Shown one piece after another: positions 33,801-44,142 of a DNA stretch of 64,000 nucleotides; position 1 is the first letter of the stretch, and each line of letters starts with the position of its first letter. The notes under the pieces are model-generated. The model ran no database searches. It was given only the letters and a program-made list of their open reading frames with translations, and was not told the DNA's origin. The translations under genes were made by a program, and so were the position numbers. The stretch comes from Anthoceros angustus (taxonomy: Eukaryota > Streptophyta > Anthocerotopsida > Anthocerotales > Anthocerotaceae): the NCBI GenBank assembly GCA_010909165.1, contig MU008158.1, positions 180,396-244,395 of the forward strand, in the 5' to 3' direction.

Positions 33801-33906
33801 CGGCAACTCTTGAACACCAGCTTCACTAGAAGATGCTTCAGGGCCTGGGCCCGGCGTCGCCGACGTTTACATCGGCTCACCGGCGCTTGATGGTGACCGA
33901 GCCATG
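30850..33906 (-). pseudogene. DDE-like transposase relic, unit 1
   Basis: The likely start is the ATG at 33906 (MARSPSSAGEPM). In minus-strand order there is a basic N-terminus (RQERKVEQKRMQALRARNSG), a helix-turn-helix-like segment (LSRHIGVSGRRIHQALS, about 33270) and a middle region. Then come VDGASQFKACRPSYFISG (about 31745-31800), a block where unit 2 reads GSGHGKGEHDGA, and a C-terminal region (VVVGRYYM near 31050). The Asp-Gly...Gln-Phe-Lys and Gly-His-Gly-Lys-Gly motifs are typical of a family of eukaryotic DDE-type transposase-like proteins; I cannot name it securely. Frameshifts are numerous. Unit 1 keeps a 300-bp internal part (31890-32190) that unit 2 has lost. Confidence 0.55.
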
Positions 33907-34689
33907 CTACACGCACAACCCTAAAAAAAAGCACCGCTAGTTAGACTCCAACTTTGTACCGCAATGTGCCAAGAACAAGCTGCACAACCCTAAAAGCACG
34001 ATCACCTCGAAGCAAGCTCGCGCCCACGGATCCGGTTGTAGGGTGTAGACGCTGCGTGTGATCCTACAAGGTGATGATCGATATCGCCCACCACCGTGCA
34101 CATCCAGCTTCCTCAAGAGTTCCATGAAAGCCCATCAAGAACCAACAAATACAATGAACCAAGGACTACCTAAACCCAAATGCATACCTCGCCACCTACC
34201 ACTTCCCGCCACCTCAATCCACCACTCCCTTGCCAACCCTTGCCACCGTACCAACAGGTCCTGCCGCCTCAACCCACCACTCCCCCGCCGCCACATATAC
34301 CCACCATGAGCTAAGTCCAAAGCTCTCATCAAGAAAACGTTTATCAAACATGCCGCAGATCTAGGCGTCTAACTCGCGCTCCACATATCGTTCCGCCTCA
34401 TGCTACATAGTCCTCACAGACCTCAAGATAAGCCTACCGCCTCTGTGCCGAGATCCGCTCCCAGTGGTGTGGCGGTGACCTCTTTACGCAAGAACCCTAA
34501 ATCGAAGCGTGCGTGCACGCAACTCAAAATTTGTTCGGGTTACACGACGATCCGCTTTGCTCATCTCGTAAATATGCTACAAAATGATTTAGGTAAGGGC
34601 GAGTGCGCCACTGCCTGCTCTCGGCCCACTTAAACATACATAGTGTGACAAGTGCCCAGAGTGAGACAATGCCCATCCCAAGTAGTCTC

Positions 34690-35206
34690 TAAATTTAGAC
34701 TTTCATTTTGAATATTTTCATGAGTATTTTAATTTTAAATTTTAATCTCATGTAGAAGTGATATATTTGTATATCTTGTAAAAAATATAGTTTAGAGAAG
34801 AAATAAATTAGTTAAAATTATTAACGTTACATGAGGACAAAATAACAATGTTTCGTCTGCTTTCACTAATGTGAGCACCAAACCATGCTTGGACCCACAA
34901 GCTCATTACATCCTTAGATGAATATAATTGGGCAAGGTCCCACATGTCCTTGGAGGAATCGGCTTGAAACTTGGCGAACCATGGATTGTAAGTCCACTCA
35001 CTAGAATATCTTGGGCCTTCGATCCTTATTGTCCCATTCTTCTATTGAGTCGAATCCCACATGGGACGATCATTGGAACCACTCACTATATCCCATAGTT
35101 CACGCCGCAATACTCCTTTCATGTAATACTCCATACATCATATCCTTTTCCATTGAATCTATCCTTTCCTTAAAGCTATCTCCATGAACCACCGCGCTGA
35201 CGCCTT
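34690..35206 (-). repeat. Copia-B gag fragment, copy 1
   Basis: The complement encodes WFAKFQADSSKDMWDLAQLY and SSKDVMSLWVQAWFGAH, the same gag region found at 39490-40022. It is followed by a partial repeat of itself (35211-35322) before unit 2 begins. Confidence 0.85.
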
Positions 35207-35479
35207 TGGATCATCATTGGAACCACTCACTATATCCCATAGTTCACGCCGCAATACTCCTTTCATGCGAATACTCCATACATCATATCCTTTTCCATTG
35301 AATCTATCCTTTCCTTAAAGCTATCTTCATGGATCAAGGAAACAACGATAAGCGGGAATGACATGCCAACAATCTCCCGTCCGGTCAGCATGATGCACAC
35401 TCCACACCAAAACAACAGCTTTACTTACCACTCCACATCAAAACAACCTAAGGATCCCTAACAGCATCATCACGATTAC

Positions 35480-38400
35480 TCTCCTCCACAAGGGAGTCCA
35501 CTACTTGAGCATCCGATGATAGGACGTATAACAACTCACCATCCTTCATGGTGGACCATGTCAAACTTGCATAGTTTGACTAACTCAGTTGAACACCTGC
35601 GTTCTCTAGAGGCAAGGTATAGAAACGGAGAATATTCTTCGCAACATGTAATCGACCAACCACCATCACCACTTGATGTGTGACCGGCTCCAAGGCGATC
35701 GGCTTGTGCTAAGCGTGTGCTTCACCTCGATTCTGCGAAGGTAGAATTCTTGGCCCTCATCTTCTTTATTGGCAAAAACCATGAAGTTGTCACCGACTTC
35801 CAAGAGGTCTGCCAAATCTGAGAGATCCACAGCTTCATCATCGAGAGCGCCGAGCAAGGAGAGCGTCCTAAGTAAAGGAATTGCTGTGGGGTCACGGGTA
35901 ATCCGAGGAGCAGGACCATCAGCATGTGGTCTAATCTTAACTAAATTCCAAAAGCCGGCGTGAGGAACTCTCTCGCAAGCATCATGGTTGCTTTCCATAC
36001 ACTGCACAAAAACAAGACAGTTGCGCATTTTCGGTTGCTCGGATCGCCACACTAGCCCCATACTATGCATCTTCTTGGACCCGGTATGGGGTCACAAGCA
36101 TATTTCACCCTCCGATTCACCTCATCCTTGCCAATAAAGAAACTTCTATGCACTCCATGCTGCCCGGATGCATAAGAGCTTCTGCGGGAAATGTGTTCTT
36201 GCAGTCTTGGACAACATCGTGCATTTTGCAACCTCCCCCGCCGTGGGAGAGGACTCTGCACTCTAAGGGCTCTCTTCAAAATAGCACCGCACCATCATGC
36301 TCTCCCTTGCCATGGCCACTCCCAAGTATGACCACACCGACCACTGTCAAGCTAGGGTACCGGAGATGAAGTATGAAGGTCGACATGCCTTGAATTGACT
36401 TGCTGCTCCATCGACCGGCACCAATGCTCCCGAGGTCTTGGGAACCCGAATCCAACATCCACCACCTGCTTCATCAAACAGGTTGAAGCGAAGAGCGTGT
36501 CATGCACAAGGTCGTCGATGTAGAAGTGATATATTTGTATATCTTGTAAAAAAAATCAGATAGTTTAGAGAAGAAATAAATTAGTTAAAATTATTAACGT
36601 TACATGAGGACAAAATAACAATGTTTCGTCTCACTAATGTGAGCACCAAACCATGCTTGGACCCACAAGCTCATTACATCCTTAGATGAATATAATTGGG
36701 CAAGGTCCCACATGTCCTTGGAGGAATCGGCTTGAAACTTGGCGAACCATGGATTGAAGTCCACTCACTAGAATATCTTGGGCCTTGATCCTTATTGTCC
36801 CATTCTTCTATTGAGTCGAATCCCACATGGGACGATCATTGGAACCACTCACTATATATCCCATAGTTCACGCCGCAATACTCCTTTCATGCGAATACTC
36901 CATACATCATATCCTTTTCCATTGAATCTATCCTTTCCTTAAAGCTATCTCCATGAAGACAAGTTGATCCGTTTCTTATCCCCGCCCATCCACATCCTTG
37001 CCCACAACTTGGTATTGGAAGCATCTCCATTTTAGAAGAGCATTAGGTCTGAACATTTATAGAAGTCTCCAGTGACGAACTTAAGCTTATTCACCCCACA
37101 TAGGACACAAGTGCCTTGCGACATGCGAGCATGCTGCATCACGCCTTCGCAAAGAGCACTTTGACAAAAGCGAGCCTCACGCGCCACACATGTGGAGGGA
37201 GCATTACAAACAATGGGAGATGTACCAAAGCACGGACCTCACAAGAACAATGGCAAAGACCACGGGGATGGACACGAGAGAGAGTCCCGGAGGCCATTCA
37301 AACATCCTTCAAAAGGCCATCTCCACATGATACCGGCAACAACAAAGATTACGCTCCTGCAGCTCTTCACAAAAATGGCTTCAACTTCTCAAAGCTCCTG
37401 CCCTACTTGAATGTTGGTGTTCCTCACAAAAGCGCAAGTAGAATTGATCTGACCCCACATGCGATGCCACACCTCGGATGAACTTGAACACCGGTGCCAC
37501 AATTTGCCCACAAGGCCCCAAGCGGATGCCTAATTGAAGTTCGGGAGCAACATCTACACTAAGCATTTACACAGTGAAATGAGTCGAAGCTTACAAACCC
37601 AGCTTTGCAGCCACGAGCCTCATTACGACATGTACATGCAATCACTACACCTCAAATGAACCGAGGCTGACACCAAATTTTTCTCATGTCCCCAAGCGGA
37701 TGGCCAACTAAGGTTACAATCAACATGTACACTAGGCATTCACACACACTCGACAAGGAGATGCCCAAAGCGATGTAAAAGGCAACCGGCAATAACATGG
37801 ATTTGTGCATCACACAAAGGCACAAGACCATGACCCAAAGCGTACTTGCGACATGTCAAGAAAGTGCGTGATGTGGGTGATGAAGGTTTAGCTGTCATGC
37901 AGCTTGGTATCTTTGTGTTTGACGAAGGGCCAGGCATTCCCAAAGCGGGCGATGCTTGCTTTCACATAGGCCGGAAGGATGTCAGACCTTGCTTTCCTTC
38001 CAGCCCCACACCATGTTCTCTGGCCTGAAACATATCCTCCCTGCCTGGTGCTCAAAGCTTGATGGATCTGCCTCCTGCTCACTCCTATGTGCCGAGAAAG
38101 GCTCGAAACCAGACCCTTTCCTTGGATATCCTCTGATAAGATAATGTTGAACAAGGTGTTCCTTGCCCGCAATTTGTCACCAACTTGAACATCCTTTAAA
38201 CTTGTGCAAGCCTCACGCACATTCTTCAACAACAATGCTCCCAATTGGTGTCTTTGGCATCTGTCGAGCTCTTGGTGAAACATCTTCAGCAATGGCGGGT
38301 TACTAAACTTCTCCGAATGTCTTGGCGACATTCGTGTATCCACTTGTAAGCTCTAGAAGCGATGACCTAATTTGCGAGCCATCACTTGCGCGTGCGAGCA

Positions 38401-38705
38401 TTCCTTAACACGAACAATGCCATAGCTCGCCGCTCTCTAAACTTCTGCAGACGGTTGAAGTTTGGGCACCACAGTTTCTTGCACAGTAGCGATTGCATCC
38501 TCTTACATTCCACCTTCCTCTCTTGCATGGGTCCCCTCGTTTGACCTGCACTGAGGAATACCAAGATTCCTTGTTATTCTCCTTGCAACTCTTGAACACC
38601 AGCTTCACTAGAAGATGCTTGACTTGCTGACTGGGCTGGGCACAGCGTTCTCATTGTCGGCGTTTACTGCCCCGCCCGGCTCCAGCTTGATGGTGACCGA
38701 GCCAC
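35480..38705 (-). pseudogene. DDE-like transposase relic, unit 2
   Basis: The best-preserved blocks, in minus order, start with frame 38343-37888, containing ARNTLFNIILSEDIQGKGLV and the HTH-like HIGVSRRQIHQAL. ALCEGVMQHARMSQGTCVLC and KLKFVTGDFYKCSDLML follow near 37150-37040. Next are VDGAASQFKACRPSYFI (about 36420-36370) and ILGSGHGKGEHDGA (about 36320-36290). Frame 36070-35666 then has NCLVFVQCMESNHDACERVP, GFWNLVKIRPHADGPAPR and LLEVGDNFMVFANKEDEGQE. The start ATG of unit 1 is not preserved. About 300 bp of the middle is replaced by a gag fragment (36524-36955). The inferred role is a DNA-transposon transposase; the element is inactive as written. Confidence 0.55.
36524..36955 (-). repeat. 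Copia-B gag fragment embedded in transposase unit 2
   Basis: Gag sequence identical in content to 34750-35190 replaces transposase positions equivalent to 31898-32190. The left joint shares 'gtagaagtg' and the right joint 'tctccatga' with both parents, nine bases each. Confidence 0.85.
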
Positions 38706-39639
38706 ACACGCACAACCCTAAACAAAAGCAGTGCTGGTAGACTCCAACTTTGTACCACCTGCGGGCCAAGAACAAGCACAACCCTAAAAGCCGATCACCT
38801 CGCAAGCTCGCGCCTCCACGGATCCGGTTGTAGGGGTGTAGACGGCTGCTGCAGCAGTCGTGTGATCCTACAAGGTGATACTGATATCAGCCACCACCGT
38901 GCACATCCGCAGTTCCCCAGGTTCCATGAAAGCCCATCAAGAACCAACAGTTAGAAATACAATGAACCAAGGACTACCTAAACCCAACTGCATACCCTGC
39001 CACCTCTGCCTACCACTTCCCTGCCACCTCAATCCACCACTCCCTTGCCAACCCTTGCCACCCGTACCCAACAGGTCCCTGCCACCTCAACCCACCACTC
39101 CCGTCCCCCATATACCCACCACAGTGAGCTCAGTCCAAAGCTCTCCTCAAAGAAAAAGTTTATCAAACATGCCGCAGATCTAGGCAGTCTAACCTGCGCT
39201 CCACACATCAGGTCCCAGTTCTCATGCTACATAGTCCCTGTCCAGCCAGACCTCAAGATAAGCCTACTCTACCTCTGTGTCTTGAGATCACTCCTCGCGG
39301 GCTGTGGCGGTGACCTCTTCTGGGCAGCAACCTAAATCAAAGTGCGGGTGCCCGTCAAAATTTGTTCGATTACTGCGATGATCCGTTTGCTCATCTCGTA
39401 AATATGCTACAAAATGATTTAGGTAAGGGCGGTGCCCACTGTTCTCGGGCCCACTTAGTAAACATAGTGTGACAAGTGCCCGAGTGAGACAATGCCCATC
39501 CCAAGTAGTCTCTAAATTTAGACTTTCATTTTGAATATTTTCATGAGTATTTTAATTTTAAATTTTAATCTCATGTAGAAGTGATATATTTGTATATCTT
39601 GTAAAAAATCAGATAGTTTAGAGAAGAAATAAATTAGTT

Positions 39640-40190
39640 AAAATTATTAACGTTACATGAGGACAAAATAACAATGTTTCGTCCGTTTCTCACTAATGTG
39701 AGCACCAAACCATGCTTGGACCCACAAGCTCATTACATCCTTAGATGAATATAATTGGGCAAGGCGGTCCCACATGTCCTTGGAGGAATCGGCTTCAGAA
39801 ACTTGGCGAACCATGGATTGATGTCCACTCACTAGAATATCTTGGGCCTTGATCCTTATTGTCCCATTCTTCTATTGAGTCGAATCCCCATGGGACGATC
39901 ATTGGAACCACTCACTATATCCCATAGTTCACGCCGCAATACTCCTTTCATGCGAATACTCCATACATCATATCCTTTTCCATTGAATCTATCCTTTTCC
40001 TTAAAGCTATCTCCATGAACCACCGCATCGTGACGCCTTTGGATCATGTTTGAGTTTTTCTTTTCTTTAGCCTTTTCGGCTTCCCAACTCTTCTTCTCAT
40101 CTTCAAGCCATTTGGCCTTTTGCTCCTCTAGCTCGCTTTTAACTTTTCAAGTTGATTTATATCGGAGTCGTCAACATTCACTCCAGCCAT
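39640..40190 (-). pseudogene. Copia-B gag N-terminus
   Basis: The ATG at 40190 starts MAGVNVDDSDINQLEKLK. After a one-base slip it continues as a charged helix (EEQKAKWLEDEKKSWEAEKA), followed by MIQRRHDAVVHGDSFKEKDR and FNGKGYDVWSIRMKGVLRRE (40047-39940) and LWDIV. The FNGKGYDVW-type motif is the usual start of the conserved copia gag (UBN2-like) domain. The frame ends in AT-rich DNA at about 39640; the remainder of gag is at 20398, 19 kb away. Confidence 0.8.
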
Positions 40191-40201
40191 CGCAGGTGAG
40201 T

Positions 40202-40985
40202 TCAAAATAGACGATTAATTTGTCCGATAGGCGCACTTGGTTTCCGATCGCCACGGGTGGAGAAAGGACATGCGCATTCGGAGCAGATCATCTCGGCTTG
40301 ACCAGCTATATTTACTGAAATATCTGTCTCATCATCAAAATCAGAATCTCCTTTGGGAAGGAGCCTATCTAGATGATCTCGAATATTGCTAATTTCTTGT
40401 TGCAAAAAGGCAAAATTAGAATGATTGGATTTTTGGGTGAGTCTAATGTTACTCTTTATGCAACCAAGAGTTTCTAGCAAATTATTCAAGCCGGGAAATG
40501 AAGGGCCAGCAACCAAGTTAGGAATATGTTGAAGAGCTAATTGGATTGCGTAAACTTGCAATAAATCAAAAGAGGTAAGTAGGTTCTTGTCTAGCAAGTC
40601 TAATCAAATTCCCTTGATCCGGTGACTTAATCAAAATAGATCCAATGAAATTAGCAACTTGTTTAGAGACTACTTCAAGCTCTTCACAGCCATGCACTTT
40701 GTTGTTTTTGTGGTCCTTCTGTCGCTTCTCTTGCCTTGACCTTGATATTTCTCCAAACTCCTTGTTTAGTGGGATTTGGTGAATTCATGGTGCAGGGCAA
40801 GGATTTGATGACAAATTGTGCATCCTCAAAGCATGCTGAGCTTGATCCATTTGCTGCCAAAGGCGAGATCTCCAGCATAGAAGTTCCATTTAAAGATCTA
40901 ATTGGAAAGGAAGCATAGGAGAATGGATGCCTTAGGAGGAAATAGGAAAGTAGCTCTAGCATCAAGAGCAAAGCTATCGATACCA
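40202..40985 (-). pseudogene. Coding leader (extra ORF) of copia-B between PBS and gag
   Basis: Between PBS and gag ATG the minus strand is mostly open. 41028-40684 contains MNSPNPTKQGVWRNIKVKAR. After frame changes, 40597-40202 (131 aa) reads LLQVYAIQLALQHIPNLVAG, FAFLQQEISNIRDHLDRLLP and a Cys pair ICSECACPF near its end. Ordinary copia leaders are short and non-coding. The product is not recognised; it could be an extra ORF or an N-terminal gag extension separated by frameshifts. Confidence 0.4.
40973..40985 (-). other. Copia-B primer-binding site, one motif altered
   Basis: On the minus strand the sequence after the 5' LTR is TGGTATCGATAGC. The plant copia consensus complementary to initiator tRNA-Met is TGGTATCAGAGC, which copia-A and copia-C retain. 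The change falls exactly at the CAG (CTG on the plus strand). Confidence 0.7.
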
Positions 40986-41247
40986 TGATGAAAATCATGC
41001 TAAGCTCTAGCATAAAAGATGCTTGCATTACAATGTATATAATAGAAAGTACAAAGCCTATTTATAGGCAAGGTGGTTAGGTGGTTGAGCGGTTATAACC
41101 ATAAGTTGTTATAACCGAGTTGGTGTAACTAATATAACAACTAACCTCCTAGGACAACTAACTAAGTAACTACTTAATGCCCTAGAGATAAATTAAAGCA
41201 TAAGTAAAGGTGCCTAGTGAATAGTGCCTAAACTATGTATTTTATGA
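40986..41247 (-). repeat. Copia-B 5' LTR (262 bp)
   Basis: It starts TGATGAAAATC, next to the PBS, and ends TTTATGA where the other LTR ends TTTATCA. About 90% identical to 13449-13715; differences are small indels ('gcggttataaccataagttg' versus 'acggttataaccatggtta'). Confidence 0.9.
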
Positions 41248-42300
41248 TTTTAAATGAGTGTCTGTCAAAACAAATGATGGTAGCTCCACAGATCTAAAAC
41301 CAAGTTTCTACTTGAGAATGAGCAGATGAAAGACAAAGCAACTAAGATTGTGGAAGACTTAGCCTTTGTGGTTGTGAGGTTTGATTCAGGAAGACTTGCA
41401 TCTCGGAGGCTCACACCCTTTTCTTCCGGCAATTCTTCTCAATATGGCGGGTATCTTGCACCAATGGCAAGTCATATTTACCTTTGTCTTTATTGCAGAT
41501 AATTATATGTGGAGCTGAAAATTCGATTGGGGAAGCCACGCCCGCGTCCTCAGCCCCTCGCCTCGAGAAGTGAACAAAATTCTCGAGTTTGATTGACCAC
41601 TTGAGCTGGCCTTCATTTTATTAAGGCCACGAGTCCTCTCCTCCGCCAGAAGAGCTCCTAACACCTCCTGAAGTGTAATGGCAGGAGATGCACCTGCAAC
41701 TGTTGATTGACCTGCCGTTCTTATAATGGCACTCTATGCGCTTACAAAAGATTGATATGCTTCAGGTAGGGTTGCAAGTAGGCTGACAACAGCCTGAACT
41801 TCAATCAAATCTATTCCACAATATGAAAGGTTAGCACGACAAGTGCGAAACCGGTTAATATAAGACTCCATGAGCTCGTTATCTTTCATGCAGAGGCTGA
41901 AAAATCCACCTTGAACAAGGAAGCCGAGCTCTGTCCTTATAAATCATCTTAAAGTTATTCCACATCACTTGAAGTGGCGGCACCCAAAGTGTGTGTCATC
42001 ATGTTCCGATCTAGGCGGAAATAATAATAGTTCTTGCGTCATTCTTTCGTTGCCAATCCAAAAGCGACATCGGGCGGCTCACAGGCGGGGAGGTTGACCA
42101 TCTACAACCCCATCAATTCGTTTCTTCTAAAATCTGCGACACTCTCATTGCCCATATGGTGTAATCGGACCCATTAAATCTATCCTTATCCTTAAATTCT
42201 ATCCTAAGAGGAGTTAGGGGAACAAGAGGGAATGAGAAGGTGCATTTATATTTAATCTAAATTGTACAGCTTGAGGAGAAAAATCCCTATGGAATACTCT
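41248..42300 (-). pseudogene. Copia-A gag and protease start (5' half)
   Basis: This continues copia-A from the insertion point. The complement reads ATIICFDRHSFKI where the protease joins 13448. A zinc-knuckle area lies at about 41430-41480, then gag. The conserved gag start is PLRIEFKDKDRFNGSDYTIW near 42205-42150. It aligns segment by segment with copia-C (IEFRDKDRFNGTDYGIW, 52950-52900). Frameshifts are frequent. Order and spacing match copia-C, which shows that 10355-13448 and this block were once contiguous. Confidence 0.8.
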
Positions 42301-43545
42301 ACTACATGAGCTTCTTCGGAGTATCAAATAAACTTCAAAACAAAGTATTTGATGCTTGACTACCATCATCATCGGTCATTGAGTCAAAAGCATAAAAAAT
42401 ACACCATAAAAATGGTTAGAACCAGGACAAAGTACGTCTACAACAATCTAGGCGCTAGATTGGTATTGTAGCAACTAATACACACAAAATGCATGCGTCT
42501 AATGCCTAAAAAAAAACTATTTAATAGCCCCCTTTTAAATTAATTAATTAATTAATTTTTTTAAAAAGAGATCGGGTGACTTATGAGGCTTTCTAGCATG
42601 TGGGTATCCACAAAAAAAAGCAAAATTAAAAACAAGATACTCTAGCCTTTATAGATTTCCGAAAAACCGCTTATTTATTATGGAATCTTGAAAGGTGCTA
42701 AGAAGATTCCATTTTGATGCTTCATCACTTCCCCGCGGCGATGGCGTGCATCTGTTCCGATGCTCCTCCTCACAATCCACCTTTCTCGATGCTCTTCCTC
42801 GCAATCCTCCTTTGCTGCGGCCGCGCCGCGATTTGGATCCTCGCCGCGCCACAGCAAAATGCCTCAGCAACATGTGGGCATGTGCAATTGGCTGAAAAAC
42901 GGGCTGGAATCGGGGCTGCTATGAGCAGCTGTGGATTCCGCTTGGCTGCTCAAAATTGGCCGAAATAGGCCCGCCCCGAGATGCGGCGCCTTCCCGGATC
43001 GCCGGCCTGCCATCTGCGGTTCCTCACGGGCTGCAGATCTCACTATGCCGCCACCGCCAGGCCGGTCGCGGCCATGCCGCGGCTGCCAAGCCGCACCTGC
43101 CAGGTTTCGGCAAGGTCGGCCACCTTCACCGATCTAGAATTCTGCCAGCAGGAGCGGCCACCAATGGCGCTTGCGGTTCTGCTTGCAAATGAGGTTGCCG
43201 AAGGAGGGCTGATCGCTGTCTGATTGTTGGGACGGTTTGCCTGTTGCTGCCGGATGTTCGTTTTGGAGGGTTGCTTTCTTGCTGCTGCATGCTGATGATT
43301 TGCGGTGCGCCCACGGATTAGCAGCGGCTTGGCGTCCCCCCATCAAGGGAGTGTCGTTTCCAGTCGGTTTCCTTCACACTTCGATTTCCATTCTAGCATC
43401 TGCATCCTGCAGTTGCATTCTTGCAGCCTACACTGGGCTTATGTACCAAAAACGAAAAACATGGCGGCAACATCGGCATGGTGATGAGCAAGGACTAATG
43501 CATTTTTTTTTAATCAATTACATCGGCAATAGATTATATTGGCCT
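42300..43545. other. Copia-A leader with AT-rich and GC-rich parts
   Basis: It lies between gag and PBS. The sequence is AT-rich to 42660, with a TAAT microsatellite at 42536-42560, then GC-rich at 42700-43440 with short frames on both strands (for example 42956-43223 plus) but no recognisable domain. It is longer than the copia-C leader, so it probably includes a further insertion. Confidence 0.4.
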
Positions 43546-43557
43546 GCTCTGATACCA
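43546..43557 (-). other. Copia-A primer-binding site
   Basis: The complement reads TGGTATCAGAGC, the 3' end complement of initiator tRNA-Met, and directly abuts TAAAG on the plus strand. The same arrangement is seen in copia-C. Confidence 0.85.
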
Positions 43558-43790
43558 TAAAGAATTTGTGGCCTAGGATCGCATGTGTGCAATGCGTGAT
43601 GATCGTGCAAGATGTAAGCAAGGGAGACAAGAGCAAGTTGGGATCGTAAGCTTGTTCAACTAATGCACGATAAAGGTGTCTTATACAAAAAACGGTTATT
43701 GACGGTTATTGACGGTTATTAATTAACTAATAATAAAACTAAAACTAATTCTAATTGTGACTTAAATCACTATTATGTTTTAACACATTT
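43558..43790 (-). repeat. Copia-A 5' LTR (outer end approximate)
   Basis: The sequence begins TAAAGAATTTG next to the PBS, like copia-C's TAAAAGCATTT, and carries a triple 'cggttattga' repeat at 43691-43720. The partner LTR was lost at the 10355 truncation, so the far end cannot be fixed. Confidence 0.55.
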
Positions 43791-44142
43791 TGTTCAAATA
43801 AGCTATATTCCATTAGGCGGTGCACCGAATCAGTTTGTTGTTGACCGGACGTCTCCAATCAACCCCGCGCGTAGATTCGACACACGGAAGCTCACACCTG
43901 AAATTGTCTATCCAGAGAGACACGGAAAAGGTCTCTTATACATCATCGCTGCGAACCTGACTCACTCTTCTCGATGTCTAAAAAATAAAACTATCCACCA
44001 CGAGCGCACCTACCAATTCAGGTAACTACAGCTCCACAGGCCCTTCAAACACCTTATCCCCTAATCCAAGAAAAAGCCCCTGACCTATGATGTCACTTCC
44101 CTCTAAATCGGTAGCGGCCGCCTCCATGATTCTTTGCCTAAC

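Larger units (their letters stand above)
30690..35206 (-). mobile_element. Transposase unit 1 plus copia gag fragment (about 4.5 kb)
   Basis: The segment comprises a decayed minus-strand transposase-like gene (33906 to about 30850) and, to its right, a copia-B gag fragment (34690-35206). The same arrangement follows in tandem at 35325-40022. Both units share the joint 'atgcccatcccaagtagtct' between transposon and gag DNA, so that joint predates the tandem duplication. The ends of the transposon itself (inverted repeats, target duplication) were not found. Confidence 0.7.
35325..40022 (-). mobile_element. Transposase unit 2 plus gag, tandem copy of unit 1
   Basis: This repeats 30690-35206 head to tail with about 85-90% similarity; long identical runs are broken by short indels at GC-rich and CAG/CTG sites. 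Its gag end runs on into the authentic copia-B gag N-terminus (ATG at 40190). The resident gag is thus the source of the fragment duplicated into unit 1. Confidence 0.8.
13449..41247 (-). mobile_element. Copia-B, 27.8-kb composite nested in copia-A
   Basis: Two LTRs of 267 and 262 bp bound the element. A PPT lies inside the left LTR and a PBS-like sequence inside the right one, both in minus orientation. From the 5' side it holds a coding leader (40200-40985), gag N-terminus (40190 to about 39640), a 19-kb insertion, gag C-terminus, protease, integrase, RT and RNase H (20398-16316), then an antisense gene (about 14200-16275) before the PPT. The flanks are GTTTT on the left and TTTTA on the right, consistent with a 4-5 bp target duplication. 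The flanking copia-A codons read HSFK on one side and KTFSP on the other, so the insertion point is precise. An ordinary copia element is about 5-6 kb, so most of this span is later insertion. Confidence 0.8.

Noticed and set aside
20377-39720. Inversion between the two gag halves, suggested by 'accaaaccatgctt' in opposite orientation at 20.38 and 39.71 kb
   Set aside because: The shared word is short, and both gag halves read on the same strand, so a simple inversion is not needed.
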